From assembly GCF_013624435.2 (NCBI RefSeq), contig NZ_CP061768.1, positions 3,314,001 through 3,378,000 on the forward strand: DNA of 64,000 nucleotides. The letters run 5' to 3'. Position numbers and translations under genes: made by a program. Shown here in pieces: positions 26,430 to 34,984 of the stretch. The stretch's first letter is position 1, and each line of letters begins with the position of its first letter. The notes under the pieces are model-generated. The model searched no databases. It was not told the origin of the DNA and was given only the letters and a program-made list of their open reading frames with translations. Source of the DNA: Nocardioides campestrisoli (GTDB taxonomy: Bacteria > Actinomycetota > Actinomycetes > Propionibacteriales > Nocardioidaceae).

Positions 26430-27386
26430 TCAGTCCCGCAGGGCCTTGCCGGTCAGGTGCAGGAAGACCGACTCCAGGTCGGGCCGGGCGACCTCCACGT
26501 CGCTGAGCACCACGCCGGCGTCGGCGACGGTGCCCACGACCTCGGCGACCAGGGCGGGCGCGTCGCGCACGGTGAGGGTCGCCGTACGGCGGTCCGCGTC
26601 CACCCGCTCGACCCCCGGGATCCCGCGGAGCTTCTCCGCCGCCTCCGCCAGGTCACCGCTGCCGGCGAGCCGGATCGTGTCCACCCCGCCGGTGAGCCGG
26701 ATCAGCTCGTCGCGGGTGCCCTCGGCGCGCAGCCTGCCCGAGTCGATGATGGCGATCCGGTCGCAGAGGCGCTCGGCCTCCTCCATGTAGTGCGTGGTGT
26801 AGAGCACCGCCATCCCCTCCCCGGCCAGCGCCTCGACGGACTCGAGGATGGCGTTGCGCGACTGCGGGTCCACGCCGACGGTCGGCTCGTCCAGGATCAG
26901 GAGGTCCGGCCGGTGCAGCAGGCCGATGCCGATGTTGAGCCGGCGCTTCATCCCGCCGGAGTACTCCTTGCTCAGGCTGGTGGCCCGGTCGCTCAGCCCG
27001 ATCAGGCCGAGCACCTCCTCGACCCGCCCGGTCAGCTCCTTGCCGCGCAGGCCCTGGAGTCGTCCGAACAGCGTGAGGTTCTCCCGCCCGGTGAGGTCGG
27101 GGTAGATCGCCAGGTCCTGCGGCACCAGGCCCAGGTGCCGCTTGGGCTCGATGGTGGCGGGGGTCATCCGCCGGCCCGCGACGGTGACCGTCCCGGCGTC
27201 CGCGGGCAGCAGGCCCGCGACCATCGAGATGGTGGTGGTCTTGCCGGCCCCGTTGGGCCCGAGCAGGCCGTAGGTCTCGCCGGGCGCGATGGTGAACGAG
27301 ACTCCGTCGACCGCCGTCGCGTCGCCGAAGCGCCGGACCAGGGAGTCGACGACGAGCACGTCTGAGGAGGGTGGCGGCGCGGTCAC
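26430..27386 (-). CDS. ABC transporter ATP-binding protein (DrrA-like)
   Basis: A 318-residue nucleotide-binding subunit for the two permeases downstream. Walker A is GPNGAGKTTT, the signature is YSGGMKRRL (SGGM rather than SGGQ, as is usual in DrrA-type exporters), and Walker B is LLILDEPTVGVD, followed by an H-loop TTHYMEEAERLCDR. The C-terminal 90 residues form the extra domain found in this subfamily. It is first of three genes with 4-bp spacing or overlap to the next, and divergent from cydA. Confidence 0.95.
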   Translation of the reverse strand: MTAPPPSSDVLVVDSLVRRFGDATAVDGVSFTIAPGETYGLLGPNGAGKTTTISMVAGLLPADAGTVTVAGRRMTPATIEPKRHLGLVPQDLAIYPDLTGRENLTLFGRLQGLRGKELTGRVEEVLGLIGLSDRATSLSKEYSGGMKRRLNIGIGLLHRPDLLILDEPTVGVDPQSRNAILESVEALAGEGMAVLYTTHYMEEAERLCDRIAIIDSGRLRAEGTRDELIRLTGGVDTIRLAGSGDLAEAAEKLRGIPGVERVDADRRTATLTVRDAPALVAEVVGTVADAGVVLSDVEVARPDLESVFLHLTGKALRD

Positions 27387-27463
27387 GACCAGAGCCTAGG
27401 GCCTGAAGTGCTCGGGACCGAGGAGGGTAGCGGGCAGCGACGGCCGGCCTTACCTTGAAAAGC

Positions 27464-28873
27464 GTGTCCCTGCCCGAGGTGCTCCTCCAGGTGGTCGCCG
27501 CGGAGGAACCCGCGGGCCTCTTCCCGGCACGGCTGCAGATGGCCTTCTCCCTGGGCTGGCACATCGTCCTGGCCTGCTTCGGGGTCGGCTTCCCGGCGAT
27601 GATCTTCACGATGCACTGGCGCGGCATCTACCGCGACGACGCCGACGCGCTGGTGCTGGCGCAGCGCTGGGCAAAGGTCTCGGCGGTGCTGTTCGCCGTC
27701 GGCGCCGTCTCGGGCACCGTGCTGAGCTTCGAGATGGGGCTGCTGTGGCCCGGTCTGATGGGGCCGTTCGGCGACGTCCTCGGACTCCCCTTCGCCTTCG
27801 AGGGCCTGGCCTTCTTCACCGAGGCGATCTTCCTCGGGATCTACCTCTACGGGTGGGGCAGGATGCCACCCGAGCGACATCTGCTCACCATCCTGCCGAT
27901 GGCCGTGGCCGGGCTGGTCGGGACCTTCTGCGTGGTCTCGGTGAACGCCTGGATGAACGTGCCCGCGGGGTTCCGGATCGTCGACGGCGAGGTGGTCGAC
28001 ATCAACCCCTGGCGGGCGATGTTCAACGACCTGGCGTTCCTGCAGTTCCTGCACATGTGGGTCGCCGCGTTCATGGTGGTCGGCTTCCTCGCCGCGGGTG
28101 TCTACGCCGTCGGGATGCTCCGCGGCCGGCGCGACGCCCTCCACCGGAAGGGGTTCATCGTCCCGTTCACCTTCGGCTCGGTCGCCGCCTTCGTGCAGCC
28201 CTTCGTCGGACACTTCCTCGGCGGTGGCCTGGCCGACCGGCAGCCGGCCAAGCTGGCGGCGTTCGAGCTGTCCACGACCACCGAGGCGCCGGCGCCGCTG
28301 CGCCTGGGCGGACTGCTGATCGACGGCGAGGCCAAGTGGTCGATCGACATCCCCTACATCGGCTCGCTGATCGCCCGGAACTCCTTCGACGCCCCGGTCC
28401 CAGGCCTGGACACCGTGCCGGTCGCCGACCAGCCGCCGGTCAACATCACCCACCTGTCGTTCCAGCTGATGGTCGGGATCGGCTTCCTTCTCATGCTGGT
28501 GGTGCTCGTCTACTGGATCGCCCGGTGGCGCGGGAAGGACCTGCTGGGCACCTCGTGGTTCCTGCGCACGGTCGCGGTCGCCGGCCCGCTCGCGGTGATC
28601 GCCGTCGAGGCCGGCTGGACCGCCACCGAGGTGGGGCGGCAGCCCTGGGTGGTCTACGGGGTGCTGCGCACCGCCGACGCGGCGGACAGCAACGGCTGGC
28701 TGTGGTGGCTGCTCGGCGCGACCTTCCTGCTCTACGCCGCGATGACCGTGGCAGCCACCGTGGTCATCCGGTCGATGACCCGGCGCTGGCGCAGCGGCAG
28801 CCTGGACCTGCCGAGCCCGTACGGCCCGCAGCTGCGGGAGCGCGACACCCAGCGGGAGGTGGAGCGGCCGTGA
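27464..28873 (+). CDS. cydA: Cytochrome bd ubiquinol/menaquinol oxidase subunit I
   Basis: Quinol-oxidising, O2-reducing terminal oxidase subunit carrying hemes b558, b595 and d in the plasma membrane. The 469-residue chain has about nine TM helices; the N-terminal ARLQMAFSLGWHIVLACFGV contains the heme ligand His region, GRQPWVVYGVLRTADA is a conserved signature, and the Q-loop is of the short type. Start GTG 27464 (MSLPEVLL) is preferred over TTG 27455. It overlaps cydB by 4 bp. The transporter genes cydCD, needed for assembly, are not adjacent. Confidence 0.95.
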   Translation: MSLPEVLLQVVAAEEPAGLFPARLQMAFSLGWHIVLACFGVGFPAMIFTMHWRGIYRDDADALVLAQRWAKVSAVLFAVGAVSGTVLSFEMGLLWPGLMGPFGDVLGLPFAFEGLAFFTEAIFLGIYLYGWGRMPPERHLLTILPMAVAGLVGTFCVVSVNAWMNVPAGFRIVDGEVVDINPWRAMFNDLAFLQFLHMWVAAFMVVGFLAAGVYAVGMLRGRRDALHRKGFIVPFTFGSVAAFVQPFVGHFLGGGLADRQPAKLAAFELSTTTEAPAPLRLGGLLIDGEAKWSIDIPYIGSLIARNSFDAPVPGLDTVPVADQPPVNITHLSFQLMVGIGFLLMLVVLVYWIARWRGKDLLGTSWFLRTVAVAGPLAVIAVEAGWTATEVGRQPWVVYGVLRTADAADSNGWLWWLLGATFLLYAAMTVAATVVIRSMTRRWRSGSLDLPSPYGPQLRERDTQREVERP

Positions 28874-29880
28874 GCCTGGCCCTCGTCGTCGCCGCCGCAC
28901 TCTTCCTGGGCGTGGTCGTGTACGGCGTGCTGGGCGGGGCCGACTTCGGCTCCGGCTCCTACGACCTGACGGCGGGCGGCGACGTGGAGGGCGCGGAGCT
29001 GCGGACCCTGATCGACCACAGCATCGGCCCGGTCTGGGAGGCCAACCACGTGTGGCTGATCTACGTGCTCGTGGTCTGGTGGACCGGCTTCCCCGAGTCG
29101 TTCGCCTCGGCGATGTCGACGCTGATCCTCCCGATGCTCTTCGCCCTGCTGGGGATCGTGCTGCGCGGCTCGAGCTTCGCGTTCCGCAAGTACTCCGACA
29201 CCCTGGGGCGGGCCAGGTTCTTCGGCGTCGTCTTCGCCGCCTCCTCGGTGGTCACGCCGTTCTTCCTGGGCGCGGTCGCGGGGGCGATCGCCTCCGGCCG
29301 GGTGCCCGCGGAGGGACGCGGCGACCTGTGGTCCTCCTGGCTCACCCCGACGTCGTTCTTCGGCGGCGTCATCGCGGTGCTGACCTGCTCGTTCCTCGCG
29401 GGGGTCTTCCTCACCGCGGACGCCCAGCGCGCCGGGATCACCTACCTGGCGGAGCGGCTGCGGCGCCGTACCTTGATCAGCGGCCTGATCACCGGGGTGG
29501 TGGTCTTCGCCGCGTTGATCCCGCTCCTCGACGACGCCCCGACGCTCACCGAGGGACTGACCACCCAGGCCGCTCCCCTGGTGGTGCTCTCCGCGCTCAC
29601 CGGGATCGCCACGCTGTGGCTCCTGGTCCGGCGCGAGTACGTCGTGGCGCGGGTGACCGCGGTCTGCGCGGTGGCGGCGGTGCTGTGCGGCTGGGGGTTG
29701 GGCCAGTACCCGTGGCTGCTCGTCGACGAGGTGACGATCGAGGACGCCGCCGGCGCCGACGCGACGCTGTGGGGCCTGATCATCGTGGTGGTGCTGGCCG
29801 TGATCATCGTCGGCCCGTCGCTGTACTGGCTGTTCAAGCTGACGCAGTCCGAGGAGTGGAGCCGCCCCGACCCTGAGTGA
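28870..29880 (+). CDS. cydB: Cytochrome bd oxidase subunit II
   Basis: Structural partner of CydA, 336 residues with eight to nine TM helices and no heme of its own. It has the family N-terminus FLGVVVYGVLGGADFGSGSYDL and the conserved IGPVWEANHVWLIYVLVVWW. The GTG start at 28870 overlaps the cydA stop (GTGA), indicating translational coupling. The last helix (IIVVVLAVIIVGPSLYWLFKL) is followed by a short acidic tail. Confidence 0.95.
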   Translation: MSLALVVAAALFLGVVVYGVLGGADFGSGSYDLTAGGDVEGAELRTLIDHSIGPVWEANHVWLIYVLVVWWTGFPESFASAMSTLILPMLFALLGIVLRGSSFAFRKYSDTLGRARFFGVVFAASSVVTPFFLGAVAGAIASGRVPAEGRGDLWSSWLTPTSFFGGVIAVLTCSFLAGVFLTADAQRAGITYLAERLRRRTLISGLITGVVVFAALIPLLDDAPTLTEGLTTQAAPLVVLSALTGIATLWLLVRREYVVARVTAVCAVAAVLCGWGLGQYPWLLVDEVTIEDAAGADATLWGLIIVVVLAVIIVGPSLYWLFKLTQSEEWSRPDPE

Positions 29881-29976
29881 GCCGGGACGCGCCGAGAGGG
29901 ACGGCTCGGCCACTTCGTCGCGAACGCCTGCCACGATGGGGCCTCCCGATCTTCCCCCGGAACCTGGAGGTCCCCC

Positions 29977-30888
29977 ATGCTCGCCCGACCGACTCTGCGC
30001 CGTACGGCGTCACTCGCCGTGACCCTGCTGGCGCTCGGCACCCTGGGGGCTTGTGGCGAGCAGCAGGAGACCGGCGCCGCGACCGACCCGGCTGCGAGCG
30101 AGTCGCCCACGCCGACGCCGACGCCGACCCCCACGCCGACGCCGACTCCGGTCGAGAGCGAGACCGAGATCCCGGAGCCCGCCCCGACCACCGACGCTCT
30201 GGTCTACTACCTGGTCGACACCCGGGTGGGTCCGCGCCTGGTGCGGGAGTCGCGGCCGGTGACCGGCGCGCCCGGCGTGGCGGAGGTCGAGGCGATGATC
30301 GCCGGCGCCCAGGACCCCGACTACCGGACCACCTGGAACCCCGGCACCCAGGTGCTGAGCGTCGAGAAGGCCGACGGCGCGGTGACGGTCGACCTCTCCG
30401 CCGACGCGCTCGAGGCGGACGTGGACAAGCGCACGGCCAAGATGATGGTCCAGCAGCTGGTCTGGACGGCCAGCGAGGCGCTCGACGCCGAGCTGCCGGT
30501 GCAGCTGCTGATCGAGGGCCAGCCGGCGACCGACCTGTGGGCCGGGGTGACGTGGCCGGGGCAGGCCACCCGGGCGGCCGCCGACGAGGTCCGCTCCCTG
30601 CTCAACATCGACTCCCCCGGCGAGGGCGAGACGGTCAGCTCCCCGGTCACGGTGACCGGTGAGGCCTCGGCGTTCGAGGCGAACGTGCCGTGGCGGGTGC
30701 TCGACTCCCAGGGCAAGGAGGTGGAGTCCGGCTTCACCACCGCCGAGGAGGGCATGACGCTCTCCCCGTTCAGCTTCACGGTGAAGCTGAAGCCGGGGAC
30801 GTGGACGATCGAGGTCACCGAGGACGACCCGTCGGGCGGCGAGGGCGGTGCGGCGCTGACCGACTCCCGCACCATCACGGTCGAGTAG
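29977..30888 (+). CDS. Lipoprotein with GerMN and Gmad2 (Ig-like) domains
   Basis: A 303-residue surface lipoprotein. The signal peptide ends in a lipobox (LGTLGAC, Cys about residue 26). A linker with about nine Thr-Pro pairs (residues 43-60) spans the cell-wall layer. Next come a GerMN domain (about 70-205, LVYYLVDTRVGPRLVRESR onward), the fold found in spore germination protein GerM, and a C-terminal Gmad2 Ig-like domain (about 210-303, SPGEGETVSSPVTVTGEA...). Non-sporulating actinobacteria carry such proteins too; a peptidoglycan-proximal role is inferred. RBS CTGGAGGTC lies just before ATG 29977. Confidence 0.9.
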   Translation: MLARPTLRRTASLAVTLLALGTLGACGEQQETGAATDPAASESPTPTPTPTPTPTPTPVESETEIPEPAPTTDALVYYLVDTRVGPRLVRESRPVTGAPGVAEVEAMIAGAQDPDYRTTWNPGTQVLSVEKADGAVTVDLSADALEADVDKRTAKMMVQQLVWTASEALDAELPVQLLIEGQPATDLWAGVTWPGQATRAAADEVRSLLNIDSPGEGETVSSPVTVTGEASAFEANVPWRVLDSQGKEVESGFTTAEEGMTLSPFSFTVKLKPGTWTIEVTEDDPSGGEGGAALTDSRTITVE

Positions 30889-30910
30889 CGCGCCGGGCTA
30901 GCCTGGCGAC

Positions 30911-31276
30911 GTGCCTGCGCTCCCGATCCTGCTCGACTTCGTCGCCGTCCTGATCTTCGCCGCACTGGGCAGACGCTCGCACGAGGGCGACGACGGGCTG
31001 CTCGCCGTCGTGGACATCGCGTGGCCGTTCCTGGTGGGCGCGCTGGTGGGGCACCTGCTGCTCCGCGCGGTGCCGGCGCTGCGCCGACTGTCCCCGGCCC
31101 GGTTGCCGGCCGGTCTGGTGGTGTGGCCGAGCACCGTGGTCCTCGGCATGGTGCTGCGGCAGCTCACCGGCGACGGGACCGCCTGGTCGTTCGTGGCGGT
31201 GGCGACCGGAGTGCTCGGCGTCGCGATGCTCGCCTGGCGGCAGATCGCCACCCTGGTGGACCGCCCCGGGCGCTGA
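30911..31276 (+). CDS. DUF3054 membrane protein
   Basis: A 121-residue membrane protein with four hydrophobic segments (starting LLDFVAVLIFAALGRRSH, IAWPFLVGALVGHLL, VVWPSTVVLGMVLRQL and FVAVATGVLGVAMLAW). The FAxxGRRSH motif at the end of helix 1 and the WP in helix 2 are hallmarks of DUF3054, a family of unknown function found mostly in Actinobacteria. Start is GTG 30911. It ends 7 bp from the convergent small gene. Confidence 0.88.
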   Translation: MPALPILLDFVAVLIFAALGRRSHEGDDGLLAVVDIAWPFLVGALVGHLLLRAVPALRRLSPARLPAGLVVWPSTVVLGMVLRQLTGDGTAWSFVAVATGVLGVAMLAWRQIATLVDRPGR

Positions 31277-31283
31277 TCCGGGC

Positions 31284-31502
31284 TCACCTGGAGGCGCCGG
31301 TCACCGCCCGGCAGATCGCGGTGTACTGCTCGTCGCTGATCCGCCCGGTCATGTGCGCGTCCGCGACCGCGCTGAACGTGTGCGGCGGACGGTGCCCGCG
31401 CAGCCCGGTGGCGTGCACCTGCTCAGCGATCCGTGGCGCAGCCTCCTCGGCCGTCTTCGCCCCGGTCGCCACGGCTTCGAGCAAGGACCTCACTGACTCC
31501 AT
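31284..31502 (-). CDS. Small protein, family of unknown function (paralogue of 46763-47065)
   Basis: A 72-residue protein with no recognised domain. It shares the pattern (S/W)LL..V..G....E(E/D)AAPRIA..V and the C-terminal G.(I/L)(S/T)DEQY.AI..AV with the gene at 46763-47065, so the two are paralogues of one small helical family. ATG 31502 is chosen because the longer in-frame start adds unconserved Arg-rich sequence. Function is unknown. Confidence 0.6.
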   Translation of the reverse strand: MESVRSLLEAVATGAKTAEEAAPRIAEQVHATGLRGHRPPHTFSAVADAHMTGRISDEQYTAICRAVTGASR

Positions 31503-31647
31503 CACCGCTCCCTCCGCGCGTTCCCGCACCCCCTGATGGCGGGCCGAAGAGGTGCGTACCCACTTCGGCCTGCCACCTCTCATGGGGTCGACGCAGGCGC
31601 ACCCGCACCGTCTGAGTCCGACGGCGAACCGGACTAGGGTGCCGCGC

Positions 31648-32082
31648 ATGGCCCTGCGTTACCACTGGTTCCTCGCCCCCGACGACGCCGCGGCGGCTGC
31701 TGCGCTGACGCCCGGCGCGACGTCGTACCGGACCCTGGCCGACACCCGGGTCGACCCGGTCGCCCAGGGCGGCACCCTCGAGGCGCTGCTCACGGGGCGC
31801 TCGTCGGAGCAGATCGCCGGGGACCCGCGCTGGGGCGCCCAGCTGGCGACCCGGGACGCCGGCGATCGGATGGTGCTGACCATCACCGACGCCCTGGTCG
31901 ACGCCCTGGCGACCGCCGACGACGAGCGGCTGGCCGAGGTGGCGGGACCCTGGGCGATGACCGAGGAGTTCCGCGGCGAGGTGTCCCCCGAGACCCTGCG
32001 AGTCCAGCTGCGGCTCCTGGCTGCGCTGGCCCGCGCCGCCCGAGCCGCCGGCGGCTCCCTCTACTGCCGCGTCCAGCGGTAG
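31648..32082 (+). CDS. Hypothetical protein
   Basis: A 144-residue soluble protein not recognised as any family. ATG 31648 begins MALRYHWFLAP, after the shared spacer with the divergent small gene. The N-terminal third is Ala-rich; the centre and C-terminus (DALVDALATADDERLAEVAGP and LRVQLRLLAALARAARAAGG) are helical, with the latter strongly amphipathic. Size and place, just upstream of the WXG100 pair, would fit an immunity- or chaperone-like protein, but no motif supports it. Confidence 0.6.
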   Translation: MALRYHWFLAPDDAAAAAALTPGATSYRTLADTRVDPVAQGGTLEALLTGRSSEQIAGDPRWGAQLATRDAGDRMVLTITDALVDALATADDERLAEVAGPWAMTEEFRGEVSPETLRVQLRLLAALARAARAAGGSLYCRVQR

Positions 32083-32246
32083 GGACGCAGGAGCGCGAGC
32101 AGCGGCGGCCGCAGGTGGTGTTCGTGTTCGGCTGAGGTCTCAACGCTCGGGTCGGTTGTCCACAGGTGCGGCGTCCTCCGCCGACGCGGACGGCCCGGAG
32201 TCGGCAGGATCGTTCCCAGTGAGGCGTCTGCCCAGGGGGAGGAAGC

Positions 32247-32552
32247 ATGGACATCAGGCTCCAGCAGGAGGTGATGGCGTCGGCGACCCAGGTGCTCGAC
32301 GCTCGGGCCGAGGAGCTGGCGGCGCGCGCCCAGCAGATCGAGGTCTCGGTCTCGTCGCTGCTCGGCGGGTGGCGCGGTGACGCTGCGGACCGGTTCGCCG
32401 GACACTGGGAGGAGTGGCGGTCCAGCGCGGCCCTGGTGCTGGACCACCTCGGCGCCGACATCGCGGCGGTCCGGCACGCTGGCACCCAGCTCACCGATGT
32501 CGACACGGACCGGGGGCAGGCGCACGCCCGGCTGACGAGGCGGCTCGGATGA
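32247..32552 (+). CDS. WXG100 family protein (type VII secretion target), first of pair
   Basis: A 101-residue helical hairpin protein. The turn is GGWRGDAADRF, a WRG version of the WXG motif, at about residues 40-50, with heptad-like helices on either side (SATQVLDARAEELAARAQQIE and HWEEWRSSAALVLDHLGADI). ESX-type secretion systems export such proteins as homo- or heterodimers. The overlap of its stop with the next start (ATGA) predicts a heterodimer with the following gene product. No ESX core genes (eccC, eccD, mycP) lie in the window. Confidence 0.85.
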   Translation: MDIRLQQEVMASATQVLDARAEELAARAQQIEVSVSSLLGGWRGDAADRFAGHWEEWRSSAALVLDHLGADIAAVRHAGTQLTDVDTDRGQAHARLTRRLG

Positions 32553-32845
32553 CGGCCTACCGGGTCGACCTGGAGGAGCTGCGCCTCGTGGTCGACGAGA
32601 TGGCCGCCTTCCACACGGAGCTGGCGGAGCTGGCCGCGGACGTGTCGGCCCAGACCCGGCGGTTGCACGAGGGCTGGGCGGGGCTGGCACGGGACGCGCA
32701 CGCCGGCTCGCACGCCCGGTGGCAGGACGAGCTGGCCGACATGCGGCAGGCGCTCCAGGGCATCCGGGCACTGGGGGCGATGGCCCAGGCGAACTACGGC
32801 AGCGCCGTCGAGGCGAACCTCACGATGTGGCAACGGGTGCGGTGA
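32549..32845 (+). CDS. WXG100-like protein, second of pair
   Basis: A 98-residue partner of the preceding WXG100 protein. The turn motif is HEGWAGLARDAH (WAG) at about residues 44-55, flanked by the helices LRLVVDEMAAFHTELAELAADV and WQDELADMRQALQGIRALG. ATG 32549 overlaps the previous stop by 4 bp. Its last 26 bp overlap the 3' end of the convergent DUF222/HNH gene, so the two reading frames are tail-to-tail interlocked. Confidence 0.82.
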   Translation: MTAYRVDLEELRLVVDEMAAFHTELAELAADVSAQTRRLHEGWAGLARDAHAGSHARWQDELADMRQALQGIRALGAMAQANYGSAVEANLTMWQRVR

Positions 32846-34256
32846 CTGCCTGCTCGTAGTCCAGCGCGAGCCGGCTGAGGTAGACGTCGACCCCCGGTGG
32901 GGCGGAGAGCATGATGGCCGCCTCGTCCTGGTCCAACCGTCGACTCCCGCGGTCGTCGACCAGGACGCAGGCGCCGTACGGCGTCTGCCACAGGACCCGG
33001 CCGGGTCCGCACCCGCGGTAGCGGTATCCGCCGTGGGTCTTCCACCGGTGGTGTGTACGCCGTAGCGGGCTCGAGTTGTGCGGTCCGGTCTGGCCCGCGG
33101 GGCCGTGATGCCGGTAGGCCACGACGTGGTCGAAGTCGACCCGGTCCCGGGTCGAGCTCCGGGGTGAGAAGGGGAAGACGTCTCCCCCGCTCAGGAGCCA
33201 GGCGATGTCCTTGCTGCTCTCGGGGTGCTCGTACTGGTCGACCCGTGGCCGGATCCGGGTGTCGAGCACCGGAGTCAGGCGGACGTCGGCGTGACCGACG
33301 ATCTCGCGCAGCGCCTGGACGAGAGCCGGGCCCATGCCCTCCACCCGGGCCAGGCCGGCCTGCAGGCTCAGGGCGCTGGTGGTGACGTGCACGAAGACCT
33401 GCCCGCGTCCGCGCAGCGAAGCGAGCTGCCGGGTCGACATAGCGGCGAGGCGCTCAGCTGTGCGCAGCAGGTGGCTGGGCGCCCAGGCGGGAGGCTCAGG
33501 ATCCTGGTGGTCGGGCTGGTGGTGGTCGAGCAGGAGCTTCAACAGGTCGGCGGGGCGGGCCAACCAGCCGAACGCCTCTGCGCGCAGCTCGTCGCGGTTG
33601 TGGTCATGACCGAGCTCGGCCCCCAGGATGTCGGCGACCCGGTCGACCATAGCGTCGACCCAGGCGGCGTCCCCCGCGCTCACCCGGGCGATGACGTGCC
33701 GGAAGCCCAGCTCGTCGATCTTGCCGAGCGCGACGTAGCGCCGGTGCCGCTCCGTCTCGCGGCGCAGGGCGTACGCCTCGGGATCCGCCTCGATGACCTT
33801 GGCCCGGGCGATCTCCAGCACCGTGGACGGCGCATGGCCGGCGATGGCCCGAGAGACTGCTGCGTCCACGAGGCCGACCGTCTGCTCGGGCACCTCGCGG
33901 GAGAGGACAGCGGCCTTCCGGGCGACCCAGGGCTCGCACTCCCCTGCGGCGACCACGGCCCAGGTCCTCGGCAGCCGGTGCTGGAGGTCGAGGGTGTCCG
34001 CGACCAGGGCCCTCGTCGTGGCCACGTGGGTCCCGCGCGCGATCGCCAGCTCGGGCAGCGCATACTCCCGCACCTTCGGGGTGCCGTCCCCTCCACAGCG
34101 GACCATCGGGTCTCGATCGTCCGTGGGGTGCCCGTGCAGCACTGCCCACTGGGAGGCCAGCTCCATCTCAGCCACCTCGGCGAGGCGGCGCACGCGCACG
34201 GCCTCGGACGCGGCAGCAAGAAGTGCCACCGAAGAGAGCTCGTCCACGTCCACCAT
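32820..34256 (-). CDS. DUF222 domain-containing HNH endonuclease (13E12-type repeat family)
   Basis: A 478-residue protein of the multicopy actinobacterial DUF222-HNH family (13E12 repeat family in Mycobacterium). Residues 1-340 are helical DUF222; the C-terminal HNH-like part reads DFDHVVAYRHHG...NSSPLRRTHHRWKTHGGY, where DH and the HH-x2-K are visible. The cysteine expected before HH (usually PLC..HH) is Arg here, so zinc binding may be altered. A perfect SOS box sits 12-27 bp before ATG 34256, matching the damage-inducible behaviour reported for mycobacterial relatives. The gene lies between the WXG100 pair and the toxin genes. Confidence 0.88.
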   Translation of the reverse strand: MVDVDELSSVALLAAASEAVRVRRLAEVAEMELASQWAVLHGHPTDDRDPMVRCGGDGTPKVREYALPELAIARGTHVATTRALVADTLDLQHRLPRTWAVVAAGECEPWVARKAAVLSREVPEQTVGLVDAAVSRAIAGHAPSTVLEIARAKVIEADPEAYALRRETERHRRYVALGKIDELGFRHVIARVSAGDAAWVDAMVDRVADILGAELGHDHNRDELRAEAFGWLARPADLLKLLLDHHQPDHQDPEPPAWAPSHLLRTAERLAAMSTRQLASLRGRGQVFVHVTTSALSLQAGLARVEGMGPALVQALREIVGHADVRLTPVLDTRIRPRVDQYEHPESSKDIAWLLSGGDVFPFSPRSSTRDRVDFDHVVAYRHHGPAGQTGPHNSSPLRRTHHRWKTHGGYRYRGCGPGRVLWQTPYGACVLVDDRGSRRLDQDEAAIMLSAPPGVDVYLSRLALDYEQAVTAPVATS

Positions 34257-34267
34257 GCTTCATGTTC

Positions 34268-34283
34268 TCGAACATCCGTTCGA
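34268..34283. promoter_or_regulatory. LexA (SOS) box of the DUF222/HNH gene
   Basis: An exact match to the actinobacterial consensus TCGAAC-N4-GTTCGA, here with ATCC as spacer. It lies 12 bp upstream of the DUF222/HNH start codon and 105 bp upstream of the fused RNase A-like/CdiI gene on the other strand, so LexA could affect both. Confidence 0.85.
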
Positions 34284-34387
34284 AGGCGCAAGAGTCGTCT
34301 CCGTCTCTGAGACAACCTTCTGGGCCGCCAGCCAGCCCTGTGGATAACGCCAGCAGACCCGGTCCCGATTTCGCCATGCTCCCGGGC

Positions 34388-34984
34388 ATGGATCTCTTCA
34401 CCAGCGCGAACCGCCCGCCCCGCTCCGCCTCGTCCTTCGCCGACCAGGACGCCGCCGAGAACTTCGTCGGCGAGCTCATCAACGGCCATGCCCCGGAGGT
34501 GCTCGCCTGGCTCTCGTCGGGTCGACCGTGGCTGATGGTCGAGGACGACTTCGACGTGCCGACCGGTCGCGCCGCGAACGCGATGGGGGTGTCGGACGCC
34601 CACAGCGTCCGGGTCGTCCTCGCCAAGGACGCGAAGATGCCCGACGGCTTCCGCGTCCACACCGCGTACCCGCAGCTGCGACGGGACCGGCGCACCGACC
34701 TGCCGGCCCTCCGGCACCTCACGGGCGTCTACTTCCACCAGGACTGGGACCACGACTACGGGACCTATCCCCGCGCTCTCGCGACGTTCCTCCGCGACTC
34801 CCCGGACCTGGCCGGCCCGCTGCTCGACGAGCTGGACCGGCTGCGGGCGCTGCCGGAGGCCGAGCTGGACCGGGTGTTCGAGGACCTGGGCTGCGAGTTC
34901 ACCCTCACCGGCGGTGAGACCTGGCAGGGCTGGGTCGACGACCTGGCCCGGCGGGTGGAGCACGCCTCACAGTCCACGCCATGA
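34388..34984 (+). CDS. Truncated RNase A-like domain fused to CdiI immunity domain (copy 1)
   Basis: A 198-residue protein. Residues about 14-96 (ASSF...VHTAYP, with Thr92 and Tyr94) match the C-terminal part of the bacterial RNase A-like CdiA-CT toxin fold, as in the gene directly downstream. The N-terminal segment with the catalytic His and Arg (GGHALERHVG in that toxin) is missing. Residues about 105-190 are a CdiI-type immunity domain (GVYFHQDWDHDYGTYP...GETWQGWVDDL). So it is an inactive toxin-half joined to immunity. Its stop overlaps the toxin start by 4 bp (ATGA). Start ATG 34388; ATG 34376 is possible. High G+C, unlike the toxin tip. Confidence 0.78.
   Translation: MDLFTSANRPPRSASSFADQDAAENFVGELINGHAPEVLAWLSSGRPWLMVEDDFDVPTGRAANAMGVSDAHSVRVVLAKDAKMPDGFRVHTAYPQLRRDRRTDLPALRHLTGVYFHQDWDHDYGTYPRALATFLRDSPDLAGPLLDELDRLRALPEAELDRVFEDLGCEFTLTGGETWQGWVDDLARRVEHASQSTP

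Noticed and set aside
27464..29880. cydABCD operon
   Set aside because: cydC and cydD are not downstream; the next gene is a GerMN/Gmad2 lipoprotein.
30100..30156. Short tandem GCCGAC/ACGCC-type repeat in the lipoprotein gene
   Set aside because: It simply encodes the Thr-Pro linker of a cell-wall-spanning lipoprotein; not a CRISPR or regulatory repeat.
34336..34350. TGTGGATAA, an exact DnaA-box-like string, with related TGTGGA strings near 32157, 40288, 53030 and 63411
   Set aside because: Single, scattered copies without an A/T-rich unwinding region or dnaA/dnaN nearby; not an origin of replication.
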